A stretch of DNA of 64,000 nucleotides, taken from positions 372,001 through 436,000 of the forward strand of contig NZ_JAKLTO010000002.1 of the NCBI RefSeq assembly GCF_022012335.1. Direction: 5' to 3'. Below the pieces are notes generated by a model. That model did no database searches, was not told where the DNA came from, and was given only the letters and a program-made list of their open reading frames with translations. The position numbers were made by a program, and so were the translations under genes. The stretch is from Flavobacterium sp. SM15. Lineage in GTDB: Bacteria; Bacteroidota; Bacteroidia; Flavobacteriales; Flavobacteriaceae. Below are positions 50,075-60,450 of the stretch, in pieces (within the stretch, counting starts at the first letter, position 1; every line of letters begins with the position of its first letter).

Positions 50075-53000
50075 TTAATTTCCGAAGTTATAACGTAAGG
50101 TAAACCCTGATCGGATATTGGTAATCGGGAATGTTGTTGAAATAACTGCTTTAGAGAACGAATGGTCATAATAAAAAATCGCGGTAAGGTTCTTACTGAA
50201 GGCATAATCCGCCGTGAATTTAACAGACCATATATTCTGACCTCCCGCAAGCTGGTTGTTATCATAATCCAAATACCTTACAATGGTTTTATTATTTCTG
50301 AAAGACACATCGGCTTTTAAATTCAAATCGCTCTTAATTACCCCGCTTGCATCCTCGGCCAAAACAGTGCTGATAATTACATCTTTGAAACGGTAACCCA
50401 TCCCTAAAATATATTCGTTTCCTTTTACTTCGGTTAACAAACTGTTATCAAAACTAAGGGATAAAGCCCTGTCCTTTTTCATTTCAGCCAAAATCTTGAA
50501 AGAATTTTTCATCTCAAAATCCATGCGAACCAAAGGATTAAATTGCTCTACAAGGTTAATGTTGGCAATAATTCTTGAAGGAGTAAAATTCCCAAAACCA
50601 TTGTTATCACGACCTCCCGGATTTTTATCGTATTCAAAATTAGAACGGAATGAGTTAATGGTATAAGACGAACGGTATCCATGTTGTAACGAGAAACGCT
50701 TAAAAGTATCTTTAAACCATTGATAACGCATCAGTCCGGTATACTTAACGTTCCAGTTTGGAATTGGTATGTCTCTGAAGGTTGACAACGATATTTTAGA
50801 AGCCGACTCCCCTTCCGGTCTGCTAACAACTCCGGTATAAGCAGAAAGGAACGACGGAATCATAACCGCCTGACTGCTCTTTCCAAAACCGATAGGATAA
50901 TCTTTGTTTGCAACATAGAATCCGTAACTTGGATCGGTTGGTGCCGGAATCGGGTTACTTGCATCACCATATCTTGGAATATTTGGCCCGTAATATGCCT
51001 CAGCCAATCGGTTGGCAATAATCATTCTGTTCTCAACAAAATCAGAGAACGGAGATGATTTTACTTCATCACTTTGTTTGAAAGCCGTTTTCAACATTAC
51101 CGTAGAAATGGAGAAATTACCAAAATCGTAAGGAGAATGTGCATTGTATTGTCCGTCTGCCGATACGTCAAATTGTTCCGAGAAATTCTGACTCATATTT
51201 CTATCCGCATTAATATCTACTTTGAAATCCGGGAATAACTCCAACTGACCCGTTACATTCAACTGTTTGGTTTTAATCTGAGTAAAACTCTGATTGAATT
51301 CCGGATAATAGGTTAACCAACCGTTTTTGGCTGCTTCGTAACGCACATCGTCCTGACTTCCCAAAACGAAACCAACCGTTGGCTTGCTTGTTCCTAAAAA
51401 CCCAACTCTAGGTAAATAACCCGGAAGCATTGTTCCTTCGTTTAAGGTATAATTAATCTGTAACGTTTTCAAACTCGTTGCCAAACCAATTAAACGCTGG
51501 GCTACCAGACTTCTTTCGTTCTCAGTTTCGACTGTTTTGGAAGGAAGTTTTTGTCCCGGTTTAGGTGCTGCCGGTTTGGTAGTACTCTTTGTCGTTGTTT
51601 TCTTTTTGGCCGTTAAACCTACATACTTGTACAACGCATCCATATTGAAGGTTGTGTTGAGTTTATGCATTCCTGAATTCTGAATGGTGTTCCCTAAAGA
51701 ATACGTCACATCGTCTTTAACAATTGAGGACATCGCATCAGAAGAACGCTGCCAGCTGTAATTACTGGTATATGAGTAGACCGGTTTGATGAAACTAAGC
51801 GCCGGAATTTTATTGATTGGCACATCATAGTTTACCACCAATTGCTGGTTGTGAAGGTTTGATTCTCCAATATTGAAATAATCATCCCAAATGGTAAGAT
51901 TGTCGATAGGACGTTTGTTTTCATCGAAATAATTACGCACAATATTATTTGTGGTTACCGTATAATTAAAACGTAGTGATTTAGTAAGGTTAAAATTAAC
52001 CCCATAATTATAATTAAAAAGATAGTTTCTTCGGTACAACGGATCCAAACCAATACCTTCCACTTCTACCTGTCGGAACTGCTGACGGTTGTATTGTCTT
52101 AAAACATTGGATGAAAACGAAATATTTGTTGGCAAATAATTAAAATTGAAATCACTTAACAATTTCCAATAGCTGCTTTTTTTCATGAATTTCGTATTCT
52201 TGAAAGGCTCTACCGCTTTGTTTTTGAAGGAGTAGGCATAATCGGCTGAAGATCTCACCTGCTGATCAACAAGATTCTCAATTTGAAAATCGTGGTGTTG
52301 CATTTCATTAAACGAATGCGAAAGCGTTAAATTTTCAGGATCATAGAAATGCTGTTTTTGTTCCGGAGCTCGTTCCTTTTTAACCCCAATAAAATTGATG
52401 CTGGTGCGTTTGGTATAATCGATTGCTCGGTTTTCAATATTTTTCTTTTCTGCCTCGTTTGAAGTTACATCCAAAAGCTGTTTCAATTCAATATCCTGAT
52501 AGAACGGATCGTATTTAGGAGTAACGGTTTCTTCACCAACTCCATAATTGAACGGCAGGGTTATACCCCATTTTTTTGGCAAAAGTTTCCCCAGATTAAC
52601 ATTGGAAACCACATTGTACTGGAATACATCTTCACGGCTACGTTCGTTAGGACCTTCTTCCAAACCTCCAAATCCTATGGTAGATTTTCTTCCGGAAGCA
52701 GAAACATTAGCAAAATCTGCAAAATTGGTATCCATACTGGCTACAGCTGCCCAACCGCCCTTGTTGTCCATATCAGACATACGAAGTTCATTAAACCACA
52801 CTTCCCCGCGAATCGGACGACCGGTAGTTTTGTTCTTTAATCCCAACATGATGGTTCGAACCAAACCAAAGTTCGGATTACCTTTAATACCAATGGTTAA
52901 TTTATTTGCAGAAGAACCCAAAGCACTTTCATTCAGATAAATAATTCCTAGTGGATCCGCCGGTGGAAGTCCCGGATCGTTCTGCAGCGCTTTAATTTTT

Positions 53001-54403
53001 AACGTTTTCAATAAATCCAGAGAAAGTTCTATTTCGTTTTCAGCCGGCCAAACCTCTTCAGCAGAATACGCCAATGAATTATTGGTGTTTTTTTGCTGAG
53101 TTACTTTCAGTGGAAGCTCTACCTGATAGAAATTTTGTGTAAAATCATTACCAAAACGAATGAAGGCCACCATTTCATCATTCACTATTGGCATGTTGTC
53201 CGGGTTGGGACCATATACCGGAAGTGATTCGGCATGCATAAACATTCGCATTTTCTTGAACTGGCGCATATCCACACTAACATTTTTGAAAACCGCTCTG
53301 GAATCATCGGCTTCCAAACCACCTGAGGTGTCTGTTGGAATACCGTTTTTCGTGTATACTTTTAAGGAAAGTGACTGCTCATTTTGGTTAATAATCGAAT
53401 TGTTATTATTCAATTGTTCACGCTGAACCCCTGGAGGCATTACATAAGGAATCGGACTACGACTAGAATTTTCCTGAATATTTAATGACGTCACATCAAA
53501 ACCTGTATTATCATCTAACGGATCGTCCTGATTTGGTTGTAATGAAGAGGTAACTCTGCGCCATTCTCCTCGAACCAAATCCAAAGAACCGAAGCGTAAA
53601 GTAACCTCCTCCTGAAATCCGGACAGAAACATACGCATAAAACGAATCGAACGGAAATCGGAAATCGGCCCCTCTTTAAAGGCATCCGAATTAGCTGCCT
53701 CAAGCACAGGGATTTTATACAACACCCAACGCACTTTTGTAGTCCCGTTACTAATTGGCACCGCATCATTAACTCTAATGTCAACCACATTATTCAAACC
53801 AATGGTAGGATTTGGCTTAATATCAATGTTAAATTTATAATAAGCATTGATGGTGTTCATCGTGTTATCACGATTAATATCTTCCACATCCGGTAAGGTT
53901 GTTGCTCCTCTATTGGTATCGGACAAACTTATTGGTGAATTTCTTTCAGTACCGTTATAATTTCTATAACGTTCAATTACATTTCCGCTGGCACTTAAAT
54001 AGTACTGATAGTTATCGGCTGCAGGGTCAGGATTTGCAGCAAATCCCGGAAATTTAACCGCTTCTTCCGCATCAGACAAACCATTTAACCCCACATCCTG
54101 AACTGCACGGTTTCCTTCGTTGGCATCAAAAGCATAAATTAAGGATTGCGCTGAAGGCACTTTACCCCAAGTAGTATTATATGTCGGCAGGGTTGAGCCT
54201 ACTTCCGGTAATCCGTTTTCGTACAATTTTCTACCGTCTTTTAAAATATCTTCTGAAATCTCACCAAGGTTAATGGTTAATTTCCCTTCATTGGTTAAAG
54301 GAGTGGAATCGCCTGGATTTTGACCATAAAACGGGTCCATCATCCAAAACTGAACGTACTCTACATTGGCTTGTTCAAAGTTAGTAGAATTGATTGCTCT
54401 CAT
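50075..54403 (-). CDS. sprA: SprA, C-terminal part (frameshifted gene)
   Basis: These 1442 residues are the C-terminal 60 percent of SprA, the giant outer-membrane translocon barrel of the type IX secretion system, also needed for gliding. It begins MRAINSTNFEQANVEYVQFWMMDPF and ends FTLRYNFGN, typical of SprA. A usual SprA is one chain of about 2400 residues; here the sequence is in a different frame from the upstream part. The frame is open upstream as far as a run of seven G's. The ATG at 54403 overlaps the stop of the upstream part as ATGA, so translational coupling is possible. Confidence 0.88.
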   Translation of the reverse strand: MRAINSTNFEQANVEYVQFWMMDPFYGQNPGDSTPLTNEGKLTINLGEISEDILKDGRKLYENGLPEVGSTLPTYNTTWGKVPSAQSLIYAFDANEGNRAVQDVGLNGLSDAEEAVKFPGFAANPDPAADNYQYYLSASGNVIERYRNYNGTERNSPISLSDTNRGATTLPDVEDINRDNTMNTINAYYKFNIDIKPNPTIGLNNVVDIRVNDAVPISNGTTKVRWVLYKIPVLEAANSDAFKEGPISDFRSIRFMRMFLSGFQEEVTLRFGSLDLVRGEWRRVTSSLQPNQDDPLDDNTGFDVTSLNIQENSSRSPIPYVMPPGVQREQLNNNNSIINQNEQSLSLKVYTKNGIPTDTSGGLEADDSRAVFKNVSVDMRQFKKMRMFMHAESLPVYGPNPDNMPIVNDEMVAFIRFGNDFTQNFYQVELPLKVTQQKNTNNSLAYSAEEVWPAENEIELSLDLLKTLKIKALQNDPGLPPADPLGIIYLNESALGSSANKLTIGIKGNPNFGLVRTIMLGLKNKTTGRPIRGEVWFNELRMSDMDNKGGWAAVASMDTNFADFANVSASGRKSTIGFGGLEEGPNERSREDVFQYNVVSNVNLGKLLPKKWGITLPFNYGVGEETVTPKYDPFYQDIELKQLLDVTSNEAEKKNIENRAIDYTKRTSINFIGVKKERAPEQKQHFYDPENLTLSHSFNEMQHHDFQIENLVDQQVRSSADYAYSFKNKAVEPFKNTKFMKKSSYWKLLSDFNFNYLPTNISFSSNVLRQYNRQQFRQVEVEGIGLDPLYRRNYLFNYNYGVNFNLTKSLRFNYTVTTNNIVRNYFDENKRPIDNLTIWDDYFNIGESNLHNQQLVVNYDVPINKIPALSFIKPVYSYTSNYSWQRSSDAMSSIVKDDVTYSLGNTIQNSGMHKLNTTFNMDALYKYVGLTAKKKTTTKSTTKPAAPKPGQKLPSKTVETENERSLVAQRLIGLATSLKTLQINYTLNEGTMLPGYLPRVGFLGTSKPTVGFVLGSQDDVRYEAAKNGWLTYYPEFNQSFTQIKTKQLNVTGQLELFPDFKVDINADRNMSQNFSEQFDVSADGQYNAHSPYDFGNFSISTVMLKTAFKQSDEVKSSPFSDFVENRMIIANRLAEAYYGPNIPRYGDASNPIPAPTDPSYGFYVANKDYPIGFGKSSQAVMIPSFLSAYTGVVSRPEGESASKISLSTFRDIPIPNWNVKYTGLMRYQWFKDTFKRFSLQHGYRSSYTINSFRSNFEYDKNPGGRDNNGFGNFTPSRIIANINLVEQFNPLVRMDFEMKNSFKILAEMKKDRALSLSFDNSLLTEVKGNEYILGMGYRFKDVIISTVLAEDASGVIKSDLNLKADVSFRNNKTIVRYLDYDNNQLAGGQNIWSVKFTADYAFSKNLTAIFYYDHSFSKAVISTTFPITNIRSGFTLRYNFGN

Positions 54404-57400
54404 AATCCCCCCCAATTATCGGTTGGATTGGCCAAGGCATTAGTAGCAGGATTGGCTAAACTGCTAAAGTTATATGGCCCTCGCTCTGCTGGATAATAAG
54501 TCAAATCCAAAGTACTGACAACCGTAGACTGACCAGGAGCAATCTGAGTAATCGGATACAACTCGTCACTGTAAATTCTTCGCACACGGTTGGAGCGCAA
54601 ATCTGCCTCAGAAATACCATCCGGTCTTTGGGAATCTACATAAAAAACAGGATCTACGGTATACCAAGAAAGCTTAGCTCTAAAGTCATTGTAGGTTATA
54701 TCTCCTTCTGGTTTTTCACCACCGAATCCAATCGGAGCACTTGCCAAAGACCAAGATTGGGGTGAACGCATATCAATGGTGGATTGTGATCCTTCAAAAT
54801 CATCTATATAAACAGTAGCCTCCCCGTTAAATTTATCATTTTTGGAAACCCCCGGCATCAAATAAGCGATTTCACCTCGGAATGATAAATTCGAAGGCAC
54901 ATCGGTATCTACATTTGGCAATTTGTTAACCAAACGGGTAAAAAACGGCACTTCTGTTGAATAGTTTCCGTTCAAGCCAAAAATGGTATTGTTTACTGAT
55001 TCCTGCCCATAATTTGATTTCTGGGTAAACGGCTTTTCCGACATGCGTAAAAAAGTACCTCCTACCTGGAATTTATCATTGAACTTATGTTCCACATTCA
55101 AACCGTAAAAACGCCTGGTTTGCTGGCCGAATACAGAATTATTCTCCAAAGAAACCTCAATAGGAGTATTAGAAGCTTTAAGTGACGGGTCTAAAATCTG
55201 AACACGGCCTCGTTGGTAATCTACGGTATAATCTACACCTTCTACTAAAACCCTTCCACCCGCAGTTACTACAACCGAACCCTGAGGCACATTAAAGGCT
55301 CCAATGGAAATTCCGTCTCCTCCGGTAGATTTGAATTTACCTTTTAATTGGAATTTGTTTTTTTCACTGTCCTGAAGTGCCAAAGCCTGCGTTTTCTTAT
55401 ATAAATTTCGGAATACATATTTTGACTGGTTAGGATTATAACCCGTTAATGGTTGGTCATAATTCTCTAAAGGATTACCAGTACGTAATTTATCAAAAAG
55501 CAATTTACCAAAAGGTTCCACCGAAGTAAATATAATACGGGCATTTTGAGTATCCACCGTTAATCCCGGAATATAATCGAAGAAACCGTCTCCTCCTTCT
55601 TGCGGGTCGTTGGTATAATTTAATTTATCTAAATTGAAAACTTTAAGTAACGGTGTGCTGGTAACACCATCCGGAGAAGGAAGTGGCGGCACGATATTAA
55701 TATAATTTAAAGGTGAAGGATCGGTATAGACAATATTGAATCTGAAATCCTCTTGTGACAATTGATAAGCATTAGGAATCTGATAAATGTTTTTCATCAT
55801 TAAGTTCCAAACCGGCTGATCGATATTATTAAGATTACTTTTCAACATCTTCAGTACCAAACTCTGAGTAGTAGGTATTCCTGAATCAACCTGTGTTGCA
55901 TCGACACCATCGGTACCGAATTCCCCAACCTGATAAACCTCGTCCCCAATAGAATACTGGTAAGCAACCGCTAAAACTTCATCATTTGCCAAACGCTGAT
56001 TTAAGGAAATATATCCCAACTGCGGATGGTACGTATACTCGCTAGCTGATAATTTGCGGGCATTTTCCAATTTGGTATAATCCGTTCCTTCGGTAAAAGT
56101 ACTCGTAGGTGGATTGGTAACAATATTGAAACCTGCACCAGCCATCGCAATATCTCTGATGAATGAATTCAAATTACTTCCTGCCTGACCAATTTTAAAA
56201 GGATCAAATCCATTGTTTGCATTATCTGCCGGAGCATCAAGAGCAACCGTCGAACTGACAAAGCTTGTATTCAACGCCAAATCCACTCCAATCATTTGCG
56301 AATCTGAAACAGTCGCCGACTTTGCTTCCCCTAAATCCTGAATTGCAACTATGTTTCTAAGGTTGTTATCATTGGCAGTAATACGATTTTGCTTGTTGGT
56401 AATCCAGACCTCGATACGGGTAATTTGAACCCTGCTACTAATGAACGGATAGGTCGCTAAAGCTTGATCATACCTATTTCTGAAATATTGCGAAAGGAAG
56501 TAATGCCTGTCGTTATCATAGTCTAAGGCGAACATTTCGAAGTCCTGCAACGTACCTCCACCTTGCGCAGTTACCGATTTGGTTTGCGACTTCTGTTCCG
56601 AGAAAACCCCGGTTATGGTAGTCTTTCCGAATTGCAACTGCATCTTGGCACCGAACAAACTCTGTGCCCCACGAATCAGGGAGCTGTTTAATGGAAAACT
56701 TACGTTACCAACCTCGATTTTTCGGATGATATCGTCTTCGGTCGGCGTGTATTCTAATTTGATAAGATTCTGGAAAGCAAAAGTAGATTGCGTATCGTAA
56801 TTAGCATTTACCATCAAACGCGTTCCTACTTTTCCCTGCAAACTCATACTTATACGCTGATCGAAATCAAAAGTGGTGCTTTTTCTGTTACGCGGTGAAA
56901 AGGAAGGATTGTCCTGTTTGGAAAATCGAATTCCTAAATCCATCTCAACTGAACCGGTCGGTTTTACATCGATGGTATTGCTTCCGAAAATCGATTCAAA
57001 AAAGCTGGAATTTACGTAATATCGCGGTAACAAATCTTTTTTAGCTTCTTCACTACCTTGTTTTTTTCCATCGATAGCACTCATTTTCTGTTGAAAATAC
57101 TTGCGCATGGATTCGCGAAGCACCAACTCTTCGTACTCGGCAGGAGTTAGAATAATAGGATAATTGATATTGAAGCCATCAAAGGTTTTGGTATAGATGT
57201 AGCGATTGGAAGCCGGATCATAGGTATAGGCTTCCGTAATACTCTGCGGATTGGCAAGCTCAATCTGTCCTAAATCGACGCCGGTTTTTAAGGAATCTTT
57301 TTCTTCTTCATCTACCTGCGCCTGAATCGGAACAGCAAAAAACAGTACTAGTATGGCAAATAAACCAAATTTCTTTATTTTGAAAAAGTCGTTATTGTAT

Positions 57401-57411
57401 AGCGTTTTCAA
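54400..57411 (-). CDS. sprA: SprA, N-terminal part (frameshifted gene)
   Basis: These 1003 residues are the N-terminal 40 percent of SprA. The signal peptide is MKTLYNNDFFKIKKFGLFAI with cleavage near AQA (about 31). The SprA plug and early barrel follow, with the repeated motif region LGIRFSKQDNPSFSPRNRKSTTFDFDQRISM. The frame ends NPTDNWGGL, then TGA. With one more G the sequence would continue NPTDNWGGIMRAIN, directly into the downstream part. It is 4 bp downstream of ruvA. Confidence 0.88.
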   Translation of the reverse strand: MKTLYNNDFFKIKKFGLFAILVLFFAVPIQAQVDEEEKDSLKTGVDLGQIELANPQSITEAYTYDPASNRYIYTKTFDGFNINYPIILTPAEYEELVLRESMRKYFQQKMSAIDGKKQGSEEAKKDLLPRYYVNSSFFESIFGSNTIDVKPTGSVEMDLGIRFSKQDNPSFSPRNRKSTTFDFDQRISMSLQGKVGTRLMVNANYDTQSTFAFQNLIKLEYTPTEDDIIRKIEVGNVSFPLNSSLIRGAQSLFGAKMQLQFGKTTITGVFSEQKSQTKSVTAQGGGTLQDFEMFALDYDNDRHYFLSQYFRNRYDQALATYPFISSRVQITRIEVWITNKQNRITANDNNLRNIVAIQDLGEAKSATVSDSQMIGVDLALNTSFVSSTVALDAPADNANNGFDPFKIGQAGSNLNSFIRDIAMAGAGFNIVTNPPTSTFTEGTDYTKLENARKLSASEYTYHPQLGYISLNQRLANDEVLAVAYQYSIGDEVYQVGEFGTDGVDATQVDSGIPTTQSLVLKMLKSNLNNIDQPVWNLMMKNIYQIPNAYQLSQEDFRFNIVYTDPSPLNYINIVPPLPSPDGVTSTPLLKVFNLDKLNYTNDPQEGGDGFFDYIPGLTVDTQNARIIFTSVEPFGKLLFDKLRTGNPLENYDQPLTGYNPNQSKYVFRNLYKKTQALALQDSEKNKFQLKGKFKSTGGDGISIGAFNVPQGSVVVTAGGRVLVEGVDYTVDYQRGRVQILDPSLKASNTPIEVSLENNSVFGQQTRRFYGLNVEHKFNDKFQVGGTFLRMSEKPFTQKSNYGQESVNNTIFGLNGNYSTEVPFFTRLVNKLPNVDTDVPSNLSFRGEIAYLMPGVSKNDKFNGEATVYIDDFEGSQSTIDMRSPQSWSLASAPIGFGGEKPEGDITYNDFRAKLSWYTVDPVFYVDSQRPDGISEADLRSNRVRRIYSDELYPITQIAPGQSTVVSTLDLTYYPAERGPYNFSSLANPATNALANPTDNWGGL
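54407..54413 (-). other. G7 homopolymer at the sprA frameshift
   Basis: Seven consecutive C's on the plus strand (G's in the coding strand) lie exactly where the two sprA frames meet. Seven G's give TGG GGG GGA TTA TGA (stop). Eight give TGG GGG GGG ATT ATG and restore one frame. The run length therefore decides whether SprA is full length. Confidence 0.9.
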
Positions 57412-57415
57412 AGGA

Positions 57416-57997
57416 CTATAAATTTTTTAAAGCTTGTTTAATAATCGTTTCCACAGTGGCATTCGGGTCATCTTTTACAATTTTATCAACCACTTTTTCG
57501 GCTGATTTTCTTGCAAAACCTAAAACTTCCAATGCAGATAACGCTTCATCTTTATTTGTATTGCTTTGTGCGAAAGAAACTTCTTCTAAATTATAGATTT
57601 TAAGCACTTTATCCTTCAAATCTAAAATGACACGCTGGGCGGTTTTGGCACCAATTCCTTTAATGGATTGAATGGTTCCTACATCACCCGAAGCAATGGA
57701 TTGAATAATTTGCTGAGGCGCAATCGAGGAAAGCATCGTTCTGGCCGTACTGGCACCAACACCGGAAACGGACAACAGTAACTTGAACAATTCTCTTTCA
57801 GCCTTTTCAACAAAACCAAACAAAGTATGCGCATCTTCCTTAACCTGAAGAAAGGTATACAGTTTCAGATGTTCCGAATCGGGCAATAATGAAAAAGTGT
57901 GTAATGAAATATTAATCTGGTAGCCAACCCCGTTGCAATCAATAACCACTTCGGTAGGTGTTTTTTCCACCAATTTCCCTTGTATATGTGCGATCAT
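57416..57997 (-). CDS. ruvA: RuvA, Holliday junction binding subunit
   Basis: This 193-residue protein holds four-way junctions open for the RuvB motor. Domain I (about 1-64) begins MIAHIQGKLVEKTPTEVVIDCNGVGYQINI. The helix-hairpin-helix pair follows in LLLSVSGVGASTARTML and IQSIKGIGAKTAQRVILDLKDK, and the C-terminal domain III contacts RuvB. Length is typical. ruvB is not adjacent but at 61477, with maeB and queG between. Confidence 0.96.
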   Translation of the reverse strand: MIAHIQGKLVEKTPTEVVIDCNGVGYQINISLHTFSLLPDSEHLKLYTFLQVKEDAHTLFGFVEKAERELFKLLLSVSGVGASTARTMLSSIAPQQIIQSIASGDVGTIQSIKGIGAKTAQRVILDLKDKVLKIYNLEEVSFAQSNTNKDEALSALEVLGFARKSAEKVVDKIVKDDPNATVETIIKQALKNL

Positions 57998-58027
57998 ACT
58001 TGTTTATTCGTTATCAAAAATAAGAAA

Positions 58028-58084
58028 AATCTTTTATCCTGATAATCCGAACGGATGAAGTTCATAATTATCCGATAAAAGATT
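58028..58084 (-). terminator. Long hairpin terminator after maeB
   Basis: An 11-bp perfect stem (58028-58038 with 58074-58084) encloses a second inner pairing (ATCCG with CGGAT around 58047-58056 and related bases). On the minus strand TTTTTC follows. It lies 9 bp past the maeB stop. At 57 nt it is larger than the other terminators here. Confidence 0.65.
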
Positions 58085-58092
58085 CCCTAAAT

Positions 58093-60387
58093 CTATTTTT
58101 TTGCAGCTTGTTTCAGCCTTTTTTCTTTTTCTTGTGCATCCACTACCGCAACCGCCGCCATGTTTACCATTTCTTCTACACTAGCCCCTAACTGGAAAAT
58201 GTGAACCGGTTTCTCCAAACCTAACATGATCGGCCCGATGGACATAATTTTATTGAGTTCCTTCAACATTTTGTATGTGATGTTTGCTGCGTCAAGATTA
58301 GGAAACACTAACGTATTCACTTTTTTATTGGCTAATTTTGAGAACGGAAATTTGCTTGCCAACATCTCCTGATTTAAGGCAAAGTCGGTTTGGATTTCTC
58401 CATCCACAATCAAATCCGGGTGATTTTCATGCAAAATCGCTACCGCTTTTCTGATTTTCACCGCACTTTCATCAGAAGACGAACCAAAGTTTGAAAACGA
58501 AACCATGGCAATCACCGGTTCCATCCCAAACATGCGTACCGTTTTAGCAGTCATTAAAGCAATTCGTGCCAAATCTTCTGCAGAAGGATTAGGATTGATG
58601 GCCGTATCTGCCAAAAATACCGGACCTCGTTTGGTCATCATCATGTTGGTTGTAGCAATTCTGGTCACACCTTGTTGTTGTGGGATCAACTCTAACATTG
58701 GTTTTACCACCGTTGGGTAACTTCTGGAATATCCGGTAACCAAAGCATCGGCTTCTCCTTCATTGACCATCATGGCTGCGAAGTAATTGCGTTCGCGCAT
58801 CCATTTTTGGGCGTCTAACAATGAGGTTCCTCTTCTTCGTCTGGATTCCCAATACGCATTGGCAAAACGGTTTCTTCGTTCTTCCTCTTCTTTGGTTTTA
58901 GGATCGATGATGGTAACGTCTTCATCAAAACCGATTTCCTCTTTCAATTCTAAAATCGTTTCTTTATTTCCTAAAAGGATGGGTTCTCCGATGCCTTCTT
59001 CTTTTACAATTTGAGCGGCTTTGAGCACATCCAAATGATCGGCTTCCGCAAAAATCACTTTCTTCGGATCGGTTTTGGCACGGTTGATTAACAAACGAAC
59101 CATTTTGTTATCCGAACCCATACGCTCTAACAACTCCTCACGGTATTTGTCCCAGTCGGTGATTGGCGCCGTAGCTACTCCAGATTCCATAGCAGCTTTT
59201 GCAACAGCTGGCGGAACTTCAGCAATTAAGCGCGGATCGAAAGGTTTTGGAATGATGTAATCGCGACCAAAAGCCAATTTGGTCTCTCCATAAGCGATAT
59301 TAACCTGCTCAGGAACCGAAGCTTTTGCCAATTCTGCCAAAGCCACAACGGCTGCTTTTTTCATTTCCTCGTTGATTTTCGTTGCACGAACGTCAAGCGC
59401 ACCACGGAAAATGAACGGGAACCCCAAAACGTTGTTCACCTGGTTAGGATGATCGGAACGGCCGGTAGCCATAATGATATCCTTACGGGTTGCAATGGCT
59501 AAATCGTAGTTGATTTCAGGCTTCGGATTGGCCATCGCAAATACAATCGGGTTTTCAGACATACCTAACAACATTTCAGGAGTTACAATATCTCCTGAAG
59601 AAAGCCCAATGAATACATCAGCTCCTTTCATGGCATCGCCTAAGGAATCGTATTTTTTATCGGTAGCATACTTACGCTGCATTTCCGAAATCTTCGGATC
59701 GTCTTTACGTAAAGCCCCTTTACTGTTGAACATTACGATATTTTCTGCTTTCACACCAAAAGAAACGTATAAGTTCGCACAGGCAATCGCAGCAGATCCG
59801 GCTCCCGAAACTACAACTTTTACCTCCTGCATTTTCTTTCCGGCCAATTCCACCGCGTTCAATAACGCTGCCGCAGAAATGATTGCCGTTCCGTGCTGGT
59901 CGTCGTGCATTACCGGAATGTTCAGTTCTTCGATTAAGCGTCTTTCAATCTCGAAAGATTCCGGCGCTTTGATGTCTTCCAAGTTGATTCCTCCAAAAGT
60001 AGGCGCAATATTTTTTACCGTTTCAATGAATTTATCAACGTCTTTGGTATCCACTTCGATATCAAAAACATCGATGTCGGCGAAGATCTTGAACAAAAGT
60101 CCCTTCCCTTCCATTACGGGTTTTGAGGCTTCGGGACCAATATCCCCTAAACCTAAAACCGCCGTTCCGTTGGAGATTACGGCTACTAAATTTCCTTTGG
60201 CGGTATATTTATAAACGTTGTTAACGTCTTTTTCAATTTCTAAACAAGGCTCAGCAACTCCTGGAGAATAGGCCAAGGCTAAATCTCTCTGTGTAGCATA
60301 TTTTTTAGTGGGAACAACCTGAATTTTACCCGGTGTGGGCTTAGCGTGGTATAATAAGGCTTCTCTTCGTTTACTGTCTTTATGCAT
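58093..60387 (-). CDS. maeB: NADP-dependent malic enzyme fused to phosphotransacetylase-like domain
   Basis: This 764-residue hybrid enzyme has an N-terminal malic enzyme (about 1-430) that decarboxylates malate to pyruvate with NADPH. It has YSPGVAEPCLEI, GDIGPEASKPVMEGK, IPVMHDDQHGTAII and the nucleotide-binding VVVSGAGSAAIACANLYVSFG. A C-terminal PTA_PTB domain (about 440-764) contains RAKTDPKKVIFAEADHLDVLKAA. In known MaeB proteins the second domain is regulatory, with acetyl-CoA as inhibitor, and usually lacks PTA activity. The length matches the family. Confidence 0.95.
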   Translation of the reverse strand: MHKDSKRREALLYHAKPTPGKIQVVPTKKYATQRDLALAYSPGVAEPCLEIEKDVNNVYKYTAKGNLVAVISNGTAVLGLGDIGPEASKPVMEGKGLLFKIFADIDVFDIEVDTKDVDKFIETVKNIAPTFGGINLEDIKAPESFEIERRLIEELNIPVMHDDQHGTAIISAAALLNAVELAGKKMQEVKVVVSGAGSAAIACANLYVSFGVKAENIVMFNSKGALRKDDPKISEMQRKYATDKKYDSLGDAMKGADVFIGLSSGDIVTPEMLLGMSENPIVFAMANPKPEINYDLAIATRKDIIMATGRSDHPNQVNNVLGFPFIFRGALDVRATKINEEMKKAAVVALAELAKASVPEQVNIAYGETKLAFGRDYIIPKPFDPRLIAEVPPAVAKAAMESGVATAPITDWDKYREELLERMGSDNKMVRLLINRAKTDPKKVIFAEADHLDVLKAAQIVKEEGIGEPILLGNKETILELKEEIGFDEDVTIIDPKTKEEEERRNRFANAYWESRRRRGTSLLDAQKWMRERNYFAAMMVNEGEADALVTGYSRSYPTVVKPMLELIPQQQGVTRIATTNMMMTKRGPVFLADTAINPNPSAEDLARIALMTAKTVRMFGMEPVIAMVSFSNFGSSSDESAVKIRKAVAILHENHPDLIVDGEIQTDFALNQEMLASKFPFSKLANKKVNTLVFPNLDAANITYKMLKELNKIMSIGPIMLGLEKPVHIFQLGASVEEMVNMAAVAVVDAQEKEKRLKQAAKK

Positions 60388-60450
60388 GGTTTGTTTGTTT
60401 ACTAACTCACAAAGATAGCGGTATCGGGATAATTTCTGAAATTTTTAAGC

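Noticed and set aside
59510-60214. Long open frame of 234 codons on the plus strand inside maeB
   Set aside because: It is antisense to strongly conserved malic-enzyme sequence and has low-complexity Ser/Ala composition typical of a shadow frame.
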